DNA from: Bacteroidales bacterium
Lineage (GTDB): Bacteria > Bacteroidota > Bacteroidia > Bacteroidales > Bacteroidaceae
Reading direction: 5' to 3'
NCBI GenBank assembly: GCA_029227175.1
Contig: JAQXZK010000193.1
Location: 1-47,867, forward strand
Length of the DNA stretch: 47,867 bases
Shown: piece after piece, positions 17,920-24,410 of the stretch
How positions within the stretch are numbered: position 1 is the first letter of the stretch
Layout: the number at the start of each line of letters is the position of its first letter
Program-made: the position numbers and the translations under genes
Notes under the pieces: generated by a model
What the model was told of the DNA's origin: nothing
Seen by the model: the letters and a program-made list of their open reading frames with translations, nothing else
Databases searched by the model: none

Positions 17920-18450
17920 ATGAGAGTTATCAGTGGAATCTATAAGCATCGTCGCTTTGACGTACCTCGCTCGTTCAAGGCACGTCCAACGACCGACTTT
18001 GCTAAGGAAAACATTTTCAATGTCCTGAACAACCGCATGGATTTTGACGGTGCCGTTGCACTTGACCTTTTTGCAGGCACCGGTTCAATCAGTCTGGAAC
18101 TTGTATCGAGAGGTTGTGAGAAAGTGATAAGTGTAGAAAAAGACCGTGACCATTTCTCCTTTATATGTAAAATCCGCGAGGAACTGAATGCCCCCAGTTG
18201 GATCCCGATGCGTGGCGATGTGTTCAAGTACCTGCGCGGCACACACTCTTCGTTTGATCTTGTTTTTGCTGACCCGCCTTACCAACTTGCCGGACTGGAA
18301 ACGTTGCCGGACCTCGTCTTTCAGGGAAACCTTTTGCGAGAAGGAGGCATATTTGTACTTGAACATGGCAAGCAGAACGACTTCTCCGCCCATCCTCATT
18401 TTGTCGACCATCGCTCGTATGGGAGCGTGAATTTTACACTCTTTGAATAG
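17920..18450 (+). CDS. rsmD: 16S rRNA (guanine(966)-N(2))-methyltransferase RsmD
   Basis: SAM-dependent methyltransferase modifying 16S rRNA in the small subunit. The 176-residue product begins MRVISGIYKHRRFDVP and has ARPTTDFAKENIFNVL, which is the substrate region of RsmD. The SAM motif LDLFAGTGS is at about 49-56 and the catalytic DPPY at about 118-121. Length is typical. It follows the DUF3822 gene by 6 bases, so it probably shares the transcript. It is the last core gene before the AT-rich accessory cassette on the other strand. Confidence 0.95.
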   Translation: MRVISGIYKHRRFDVPRSFKARPTTDFAKENIFNVLNNRMDFDGAVALDLFAGTGSISLELVSRGCEKVISVEKDRDHFSFICKIREELNAPSWIPMRGDVFKYLRGTHSSFDLVFADPPYQLAGLETLPDLVFQGNLLREGGIFVLEHGKQNDFSAHPHFVDHRSYGSVNFTLFE

Positions 18451-18503
18451 GTTGTTTGTTGGTCAATTAAGGATAATTGCTAAGAGAATGTTAGAATGTG
18501 GTT

Positions 18504-18528
18504 TCAAGATAAATGTAGTTTGTCTTGA
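18504..18528. other. Hairpin in the rsmD / cassette convergent gap
   Basis: TCAAGATAAA and TTTGTCTTGA form a 10-bp stem with one T-G pair and a 5-base loop. It sits between two converging genes and could end either transcript, but there is no U-run on either side, so it is only a weak terminator candidate. Confidence 0.3.
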
Positions 18529-18569
18529 TAGAATTGTGATATGGTCAACTGTTTTCCCGATAGAGTGGT

Positions 18570-19328
18570 TTATGCGTTGTTGTGAGTGGAGCAGTGTGAG
18601 AAATTCTTACCGTCCTCAGTTTTAAGAAAAAGCCTAAACAAGTCCATTGTTGTATCATAGAAAGTTTCGCTGTGCATAAATCTTTTGGCCGGATGCTCAC
18701 AATATATAAGCACAAGATTCTTCTCTGCAGAATATCGTAGGTTCCCATTGATACCGTAGTTGTGAAGGGCATGTTTGCCATACATATTTATAGCAAAATC
18801 AAAGATTGGTCCACCGCAGCATACAAGGATATTAGGATTCAATAATTCAATTTCCTTTGATAGAAAGGTAGTGTCTTGTTGAATATACTCTCTCAATTCT
18901 CTATCTGTAAGCAATGAACAACCTGGGACTTTCTTGCATTCAATAAATGCGAAGGGGTAGTGATTGAAGTGGTTTTTCACCTTATCATGGTTGAGTTCGC
19001 TATACCAGATTTGAGCAGATTCTTCAACCGACACATGGCTTAATCCGTAAAAAAGATTAGCAATATTACGGAACATAGGTCGTTTGAGTTCTTGAGTACG
19101 CCAATCATCGCGAAGCCAAAGTCTGGCATCATCATCCCAGTGCTCCCCTTTCCCTTGATTCTGATCCTTTACTAAAAAGGCAATTCTCCTTTTGGAATGA
19201 AGCCAAAGGTTCTCAATGTCAATCGTCTGGTCTTTTTTGAACATTAGTCCATCTTTGACAAATGGGCACTTGTATGTAGATTTCCATTGCTTAAACAATT
19301 TACCAAGGGCTGCATTTAGTGAATCCAT
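18570..19328 (-). CDS. Hypothetical protein, possibly uracil-DNA glycosylase superfamily fold
   Basis: A 252-residue soluble protein, not recognised with certainty. Four segments are spaced as in uracil-DNA glycosylases: IAFLVKDQNQG (49-59, in the place of the catalytic water-activating loop), FAFIECKKVPG (126-136), NPNILVCCGGP (164-174) and LVLIYCEHPAKR (205-216, in the place of the HPS/HPA DNA-intercalation loop). The residue content of the first motif differs from the known UDG families, so activity on uracil is not assured. It is the last gene of the AT-rich minus-strand cassette; its ATG overlaps by one base the stop of a 20-codon ORF (TAATG), a coupling arrangement. An in-frame stop lies just upstream, which fixes the start. 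Confidence 0.6.
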   Translation of the reverse strand: MDSLNAALGKLFKQWKSTYKCPFVKDGLMFKKDQTIDIENLWLHSKRRIAFLVKDQNQGKGEHWDDDARLWLRDDWRTQELKRPMFRNIANLFYGLSHVSVEESAQIWYSELNHDKVKNHFNHYPFAFIECKKVPGCSLLTDRELREYIQQDTTFLSKEIELLNPNILVCCGGPIFDFAINMYGKHALHNYGINGNLRYSAEKNLVLIYCEHPAKRFMHSETFYDTTMDLFRLFLKTEDGKNFSHCSTHNNA

Positions 19329-19390
19329 TATTGTATCTCAATATAGTCCTTACCGACAGCATGTAGTTCTGAAATCTCACGAGGCGACAT
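19328..19390 (-). CDS. Possible 20-codon small ORF or severed tail between two cassette genes
   Basis: The ORF starts MSPREISELH and ends YIEIQ. Its ATG follows directly on the TGA stop of the upstream repeat protein (TGAATG), in the same frame, and its TAA overlaps the ATG of the downstream gene (TAATG). It therefore fills the gap exactly. It may be a real coupling peptide, or a C-terminal extension of the repeat protein cut off by a TGA, reachable only by readthrough. Nothing in the sequence decides between these. Confidence 0.35.
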   Translation of the reverse strand: MSPREISELHAVGKDYIEIQ

Positions 19391-20068
19391 TCATTTGCAG
19401 TCTAAAAATTTTTCAATCCATCTGTAATCATCTCCCTTTGTACTCCACTGAAATTTCCACGTGTCTCCTGTATTATCATTTATGAGGTAATATTGATACA
19501 TACTCGTTAAAGGATGAATAGAAAAAATTCGTGTCTTGTTATTTGATACCAATTCTTTCTCATTAATGGGTAAGCATAGTATATTATCTAAATCCTCCGT
19601 ACTATACTGTACTTGCCATAATCTGCCGTTGTATGAATCCAACAATATAAATGTCCACATATTTTGTGTTTCAAACATTTGAAACCTTCCTACCCATTTT
19701 GAATCCATAACAGGAAAGGCAAGAGAATATCTGTTGATAGGAACGCTAAACATATTCTCTTCACTATCTACGCTATATTGGATTTGCCAATTTTTACCTG
19801 TATATGTATCAAGTAGAATAAAAGTCCACATGTTTTGCGCTTCGTAAAGACAGAATCGACCTGCTTCATTTTCTATTGCCGTTTGAGCGATACAAATCGT
19901 CCATGATTGACCGTCATCTTGAATTTGTCGAACCTCTCCTGTCATCGTGTTTAATAGAAGTTTGTTGTGATAATTCTTGGTTTGATATACTTTGTAAATC
20001 GAATTATTCTGAGCAAATGAGGTCAATGCAATTATAATTAAAATAGATATGGATATATACTTCTTCAT
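19391..20068 (-). CDS. Secreted protein with four aromatic repeats, function unknown
   Basis: A 225-residue protein with a signal peptide (MKKYISISILIIIALTSFA, cleavage near residue 19-20). The mature part is built of four repeats at about 24-62, 70-112, 127-169 and 179-221. The best pair share R-F-x-x-[YF]-E-x-Q-N-M-W-T-F-I-L-L-D and then G-x-x-W-Q-[IV]-Q-Y-S; repeats 1 and 4 are more diverged. Repeats of 50 to 57 residues rich in strands and Trp suggest a small beta-propeller or beta-solenoid. No lipobox and no T9SS C-terminal domain are visible. It is 53 bases downstream of the CoiA/SLOG gene on the same strand and shares its AT-rich composition. I do not recognise the family. Confidence 0.75.
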   Translation of the reverse strand: MKKYISISILIIIALTSFAQNNSIYKVYQTKNYHNKLLLNTMTGEVRQIQDDGQSWTICIAQTAIENEAGRFCLYEAQNMWTFILLDTYTGKNWQIQYSVDSEENMFSVPINRYSLAFPVMDSKWVGRFQMFETQNMWTFILLDSYNGRLWQVQYSTEDLDNILCLPINEKELVSNNKTRIFSIHPLTSMYQYYLINDNTGDTWKFQWSTKGDDYRWIEKFLDCK

Positions 20069-20121
20069 GACTTTGGCTTGTTGTTTATAAGTTTATGTTT
20101 TGTATAATTTAAGTTTGGTCT

Positions 20122-21549
20122 TTAATACTTTACTGTTACGACTTTAATTCCTTTGTTTCTTGCTGATTCAATCAAATGTCTAGTCATTTTGCTTTTACCA
20201 TCCCAAAATGCAATTAGAGCATCAGCCTTGCCAAGCTTTTCGTAATTTGAATGATAAGCTGCTTCTTGACCATATTTTTCCCAATATGCTTCATAAGGTT
20301 CGACAATTAGGGAGTGTTTCCTTGCATATTTTTCTATCAAACAAGATGTTAACGTGGAAGTACCAGATATTATTATAATCTTATGGCTATGAAGCTTTGA
20401 GTCAAGATAAAAATTACATTTTTGTTCGAACAACGTTTCATTTTTAAATGATCCACTGCCTGCTATAATGACCCTGAATGTATCTTTGTCTTGAGGAAGA
20501 ATTGACGTTACTTCTTCGACGAAGAAGCTATCCATGTCTGGTTCAAAGGTAAAACTTCTATCTTTGGTATGGTAGCTTGTACACGTTTCAGCATCAATCA
20601 TATTTGGATGCATAGGCTTACCATATTTCTTGCTTAGTCTACATATCGGATTTTTTTCGTACATTGTGGCATAATAAAACTTACACAGATTACATCGCCT
20701 TATATTCTTGTTCCTTGACATCCATGTTAGTGCTATCCAATCTACCCAATCCATAGTTTGCTTTATTTGCACAATGTTCAACTCACAAACAGAATCGTTT
20801 AATAGTTTATAATCTGCTTGTTGGCATTTTATTGGAGTAATATAGCCATTCTCGTTAACAGAAGGATTAAAGATATAGCGAGATACTTCTGAGCTCATAG
20901 GCTCTTCGAATTCGCGTTTAAAAGACACGAAGTTAACGACTTTCTTAAAAATAGATTCAGACTCTTCAAGCACGTTTTGTTTTACTATGGATATAATATC
21001 TTGTTCTTCCTTAACTGTAATCTCTATTATCCTCAACCCAGAATTTAATTTTTTTTCTTCGCACGCATGTGTTACACAAATCTCAATGAGGATAGGTGGA
21101 ATCTCGGGACTTTTAGAATTAGTAAGAAGGAGGTCAGCAATAAATCCATTTACACCAGCTTCCATACTGCAGGTGTCATAGTACTCCTTTAGGTCTATTT
21201 CTGCTCGTTCGTTGCATTTATAACATTTTACATTGCGCAATCGGCATTCTTTGTTACTACAATTTTTGGTGACAGAATATGCTACGATGAATTGTTCTGA
21301 ATTATCAAATTTCTGTTTTATCAGTTTCTTTGCAAGATTGTGAATATAGGTTTCACCGGAACATTCAACAAGGTTCTTATGGTAGAAATGCGCTCTTCGA
21401 GATTTACTCCCAATAGCACGTGGCAACATTGAGTTACCACATCCTACACAATAGTAGGTGTGGGATTTGCTCGTCTCTTTCGTGTAATCGTCAATTGAAA
21501 CGAGACTCCCGTTTTCGTCGTATGCGTATTTATACTTTATTTCTGCCAT
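20122..21549 (-). CDS. CoiA-like zinc/nuclease protein fused to a DUF2493 (SLOG) domain
   Basis: A 475-residue protein. The N-terminal zinc ribbon YYCVGCGNSM (C34, C37) with HFYHK (54-58) is as in competence protein CoiA. A second Cys group follows (C97, C102, C109, C112). A restriction-endonuclease-like core has D139 in IADLLL and E156 in ILIEIC, the likely metal ligands. A middle Cys set (C286, C289, C303, C323) could hold zinc or an iron-sulphur cluster. The C-terminal domain (about 357-475) matches the YspA/DUF2493 branch of the SLOG fold: VIIAGSGSF, EAYWEKYGQEA and ADALIAFWDGKS. Its usual GG-x-x-G-x-D loop is replaced by SGTSTLTS and the usual RN by SN, so nucleotide binding may be altered. 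First gene of the AT-rich cassette. Function unknown; DNA processing or defence is inference. Confidence 0.8.
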   Translation of the reverse strand: MAEIKYKYAYDENGSLVSIDDYTKETSKSHTYYCVGCGNSMLPRAIGSKSRRAHFYHKNLVECSGETYIHNLAKKLIKQKFDNSEQFIVAYSVTKNCSNKECRLRNVKCYKCNERAEIDLKEYYDTCSMEAGVNGFIADLLLTNSKSPEIPPILIEICVTHACEEKKLNSGLRIIEITVKEEQDIISIVKQNVLEESESIFKKVVNFVSFKREFEEPMSSEVSRYIFNPSVNENGYITPIKCQQADYKLLNDSVCELNIVQIKQTMDWVDWIALTWMSRNKNIRRCNLCKFYYATMYEKNPICRLSKKYGKPMHPNMIDAETCTSYHTKDRSFTFEPDMDSFFVEEVTSILPQDKDTFRVIIAGSGSFKNETLFEQKCNFYLDSKLHSHKIIIISGTSTLTSCLIEKYARKHSLIVEPYEAYWEKYGQEAAYHSNYEKLGKADALIAFWDGKSKMTRHLIESARNKGIKVVTVKY

Positions 21550-22136
21550 GAGCTTCCATTATGTTATGGGAGGATTGTTTGCTTAGAATAAAAGTATGTG
21601 TTAGAAGTTGGCAATCTCGCATGTGTCTTGTAACCTTATGGTTGTAGTTCAAGAAGTTAGCAAGGATTGTGGGTGATGATTGCCAAAGACAAAGTTATAA
21701 GGTTTTTCTGTGTTCTGTCTGCGTTTGGCCATAATATTTTGCGTTCGAATGTGAGAAAACCTTCGTTTCGCGGAAAAGTCAACCCGAACGTGAATGGTAA
21801 AAGTACATTCGCCGCTTCCATCATATCACTTCAATTGTGTAAAAGTACAATCGCCGCTTCCTTCGTATCACTTCAATTGTGTAAAAGTACAATCGCCGCT
21901 TCCATCGTGTCACTTCAATTGTGTAAAAGCATAATCGCCGCTTCTTTCGTATCAAACCAATTCTGGATTGACGTGTCGTATTGTAATTCTGATGATTTAA
22001 TCCGAATGTGAATGACCAATTTGGGTTTGTTGGTGGATAAAATCTCATCAAAAAGGCTATTTGTAAGTAGATTCGCGAAATAAGACCATAAAAGATGTTA
22101 AATATATAGTCTTCAAATAAACTATTAACATAATAA
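21550..22136. other. Gene-free stretch between the cassette and the DUF6261-like gene
   Basis: I find no supportable gene here. Open frames on both strands at about 21667-22051 exist only because a 42-base unit is repeated without stop codons. The stretch includes the tandem array at 21797-21964 and a CGAAYGTGA motif three times (near 21745, 21785 and 22003), flanking the array. On the minus strand TACTTTTA near 21592 is a poor match to a -7 box and may serve the cassette. Confidence 0.5.
21797..21964. repeat. Four tandem copies of a 42-bp unit
   Basis: Copies run 21797-21838, 21839-21880, 21881-21922 and 21923-21964. The unit reads GTAAAAGTACAATCGCCGCT, then TCCTTCGTATCACTTCAATTGT with few changes. 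Copies 2 and 3 differ at only a few positions; the last 9 bases of copy 4 have drifted. There are no spacers, so this is not a CRISPR array. As 42 is a multiple of three, the array stays open in several frames. Role unknown. Confidence 0.9.
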
Positions 22137-22167
22137 TTTGCAATTTAACGAAAAAGCTTTAACTTTG
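22137..22167 (+). promoter_or_regulatory. Promoter of the DUF6261-like gene
   Basis: TTTG at 22137-22140, 19 bases, then TAACTTTG at 22160-22167. Both halves match the Bacteroidetes -33/-7 consensus at the correct spacing. Transcription would start near 22175, giving an unusually long 5' leader of about 180 bases before the ATG at 22354. Confidence 0.8.
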
Positions 22168-22353
22168 CAGCGTGATATGACAAGAAATTTAGTTTTTCAA
22201 ATCAGAAGCCACTTCATGGCCTCGCACAGGCAAAATTTTTCCACGTAGAGAGAAAAGGAGATGGGAAAACGTAGTTTTTGAAGATTGGCACGGTAAGAGA
22301 ATTAAAAGTATGTCGTTCACAATAAAAATTTAATTATTTAATCTTATTTAATT

Positions 22354-23280
22354 ATGGTACAATTAAAAAGAGGGTTGCGCAGGTATGCAGCGGCAATCCA
22401 GTTGGCACATTCGGAGGATGTTGTCAAAAGGGCGAAAGCCTCAAGTGATGTAATGGGTCTTGTAGGTCCGCTGGTTAATAACCTTGAAAGCAAGCTGAAC
22501 ATTCAGCGTAAGTATCTGATGCAGTCGAGGGCAAGTTCTTTAACCCGCAAAATCCAAAATTTGGATAAAGTGGCTTATAGAATGTATTGGACTTATGTGC
22601 AGTCTGTTAATACGTGCGTTTTGGATGATGACAAAGAGAAGAAGGAGGCTGCTCTTCAGTTGAAGGATCAGATTGTTGCAAGTGCTATTTCCTCCAAACT
22701 AACTCGTTCGAAAAGAATTGCTAAGTTGTTGGCGTGTGTTAGAGAACTCACTAATACGTACGCTACGCAGCTCAAGTTGCTCTGTTTGGATGACGAGGTG
22801 GCAGACATGAAAATTGTTGTGGAATCTGTCTACGAGAGTACATTGCAACGCTCGGAAGAACGTATGGTTGTTCCTATTGGAGCTCATGCCACCGCTCGTA
22901 AAGAGTCGGAGAAGGCGTACGCGGGATTGATAACCGCGCTCAATGGCTTGGCCGTGCTTGACGAGGAAGGTAAGTTGACTGACCTCATTCTCTTTATCAA
23001 GACTGAGCAGAAACGCCTGGAGTTGAGCGAATTTGGTCGTGTTTCGTCTGAGCAGAACGAAGAGAGTACAGGTGGCGATGTATCTGGCAATCAGAAGCCG
23101 GGCGATCAGAAACCTGATGGTAGCGAAGGTGAAGGCGAGCAGGGTCCGGAAACTCCTGGCGATCAGACTCCAAGTGACAGCGAGGGAGAACAAGGTGGTA
23201 CGGGTACCGACACCAATCCTGACTCCGGCTCTGGTTCTGGTTCAGGTAGTAGTGATGACGACAGCCCGTTCCATCCTTGA
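22354..23280 (+). CDS. DUF6261-like protein with acidic disordered tail
   Basis: A 308-residue cytoplasmic protein. Residues 1-235 are predicted helical: KRGLRRYAAAIQLAHSEDVV, then long amphipathic helices with regular Leu/Ala spacing. This resembles the Bacteroidetes family DUF6261, an assignment from memory of the pattern. From about residue 236 the protein turns into a low-complexity tail rich in Gly, Glu, Asp, Ser and Pro (EGEGEQGPETPGDQTPSDSE, then an SGSGSGSGSS run), and ends DDDSPFHP. The tail is probably disordered. The gene has its own promoter and terminator, so it is monocistronic. Function unknown. Confidence 0.65.
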   Translation: MVQLKRGLRRYAAAIQLAHSEDVVKRAKASSDVMGLVGPLVNNLESKLNIQRKYLMQSRASSLTRKIQNLDKVAYRMYWTYVQSVNTCVLDDDKEKKEAALQLKDQIVASAISSKLTRSKRIAKLLACVRELTNTYATQLKLLCLDDEVADMKIVVESVYESTLQRSEERMVVPIGAHATARKESEKAYAGLITALNGLAVLDEEGKLTDLILFIKTEQKRLELSEFGRVSSEQNEESTGGDVSGNQKPGDQKPDGSEGEGEQGPETPGDQTPSDSEGEQGGTGTDTNPDSGSGSGSGSSDDDSPFHP

Positions 23281-23300
23281 TGGAGCGGAAGAAAAATGTG

Positions 23301-23375
23301 CCCAAATTTATCTGACTGATTTGGGTTGAAAAGAGGGAGAGGGTGCAGCCACTTGTGGGTTGCACCCTCTCTTTT
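23301..23375. terminator. Terminator after the DUF6261-like gene, possibly bidirectional
   Basis: Two hairpins lie in a row: CCCAAAT/ATTTGGG (23301-23325) and GAGAGGGTGCA/TGCACCCTCTC (23337-23371, with an inner CCAC/GTGG). The second is followed by TTTT on the plus strand. On the minus strand it is followed by CTTTTC, so it may also end the queD-like transcript, which stops at 23416. Confidence 0.75.
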
Positions 23376-23415
23376 CATGTTGTGTTAAACGGTTGTTGAT
23401 TGCGAACCAGTGAGT

Positions 23416-23979
23416 TTACTTCTTGTATCCGCACTTAGGGCAGACGCCTTTTTCGTTGAGAGCGATTCCGCAGAGCGGACAGCGGTCGATGCTTGTGTGA
23501 GAGGGGAAGTCCTCTGTTGCTGCATTGACACCGCTTGTGAATGTCAGCTTCACGATGTTGAGTTTGTCTTTCAGGAGGTCGTAGACAATCTTAATCATGC
23601 CCTCTACGGTCATGGTTTCTTTGGTTACCACGAGTCGGCAGTCAGGAAAGGCTTCTGCCAATTCTGTCTTGAATGCTTCACCTTTCATCTTGTTCTGCGG
23701 AGTGCCGTTCTTGATGCCGGTCTGTTCGTAGACGCCCAGGATGGCGGGGAGCAGTGGGTCGTCCTGGCGAAGGATAAGTGCGTGGTCAAAGTTCTTGAGC
23801 ACGTCCCAAGCCACTTTCTGAATCTCGTTGCATGGATATGCCATGTTCACTCCTTCGTTAATGGGTTCTTCCACTTCGATGGTCAAAACGCCTGTGTGTC
23901 CGTGGAGATACTGTGCCTCACCCTTGAATCCGTAGAAACGGTGAGCATACTGAAGGTCTAATGTTGCAATGCTTCTCAT
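23416..23979 (-). CDS. 6-pyruvoyl-tetrahydropterin synthase / QueD-like protein with C-terminal zinc ribbon
   Basis: Member of the PTPS/6-carboxytetrahydropterin synthase fold, which acts on dihydroneopterin triphosphate in queuosine or pterin synthesis. From ATG 23979 (MRSIATLDLQYAHRF) it is 187 residues. The zinc histidines are H13, H26 and H28 (AHRF and LHGHTG). The Cys that usually sits two or three residues before the LHGH motif is not there (EAQYLHGH), so the catalytic Cys seems lost or moved. The C-terminus carries CPLC...CPKC (C167, C170, C180, C183), a zinc ribbon not usual for QueD. The frame opens further upstream at 24036, but those residues are Lys/Ile/Leu-rich leader sequence. 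No other queuosine gene is in the window, although folE, which makes the substrate, is at the far end. Confidence 0.75.
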   Translation of the reverse strand: MRSIATLDLQYAHRFYGFKGEAQYLHGHTGVLTIEVEEPINEGVNMAYPCNEIQKVAWDVLKNFDHALILRQDDPLLPAILGVYEQTGIKNGTPQNKMKGEAFKTELAEAFPDCRLVVTKETMTVEGMIKIVYDLLKDKLNIVKLTFTSGVNAATEDFPSHTSIDRCPLCGIALNEKGVCPKCGYKK

Positions 23980-24033
23980 GTTGTAGTTTTTTTTATTAAT
24001 TAACGACAATAATTTAATGATATAGTGTATGCG

Positions 24034-24062
24034 CAAAGATATTTTTTATTCTGAACAAGCAA
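24034..24062 (-). promoter_or_regulatory. Promoter of the queD-like gene
   Basis: The minus strand has TATCTTTG (24034-24041) and a TTG (24060-24062) 18 bases upstream. The leader to the ATG at 23979 is about 50 bases and very AT-rich. Confidence 0.6.
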
Positions 24063-24164
24063 TGATTTTTGACATTAAAATAAGTTATGGTAAGACATAT
24101 AAAAGCGTGTAATTATCCATTTTTTGCTATGTTGACTTGCCAAAAGAGAGAGATGTGAAAGGGG

Positions 24165-24207
24165 GAAAAAAAGTACTGCCTAAACCTTCACAGGCACGAG
24201 GCAGCAC
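24165..24207 (-). terminator. Rho-independent terminator of the 24411 outer-membrane gene
   Basis: On the minus strand GTGCTGCCT and AGGCAGTAC form a 9-bp stem with one G-T pair, followed by a run of seven T. It lies about 200 bases beyond the stop at 24411. The sequence between (24208-24410) is AT-rich and holds no gene that I can support. Confidence 0.65.
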
Positions 24208-24410
24208 AACCACAAATACAAAATACAACTAAACAAATATCTTAGCGATAAGTTAGTCTGTTTGTAAATACAATGACATTTATTTATTGATGAGAGAGAA
24301 CATTTTTAATAAGAAGGATTCGTTTCCTTCATTCGCTTACAAATATATAGAATGTTTTTATTTTAGCATGTTTGTTAACACAGTTTAACTGTGTGCTGAT
24401 AAATTGGGGG

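Noticed and set aside
21797..21964. CRISPR array
   Set aside because: Units are directly abutting without unique spacers, and no cas gene is present.
21667..22051. Open frames on both strands with repeated peptides (plus 21667-22011, minus 21821-22051)
   Set aside because: They exist only because the 42-bp unit lacks stops in these frames; no signal, no start context, no similarity, and both strands are equally open.
18451..22136. Integrase-driven genomic island with att sites
   Set aside because: No integrase, tRNA or matching end repeats were seen around the AT-rich cassette; only the composition suggests transfer.
23410..23961. 183-codon plus-strand ORF opposite the queD-like gene
   Set aside because: Antisense shadow; no recognisable motif, while the minus strand has the zinc histidines and zinc ribbon.
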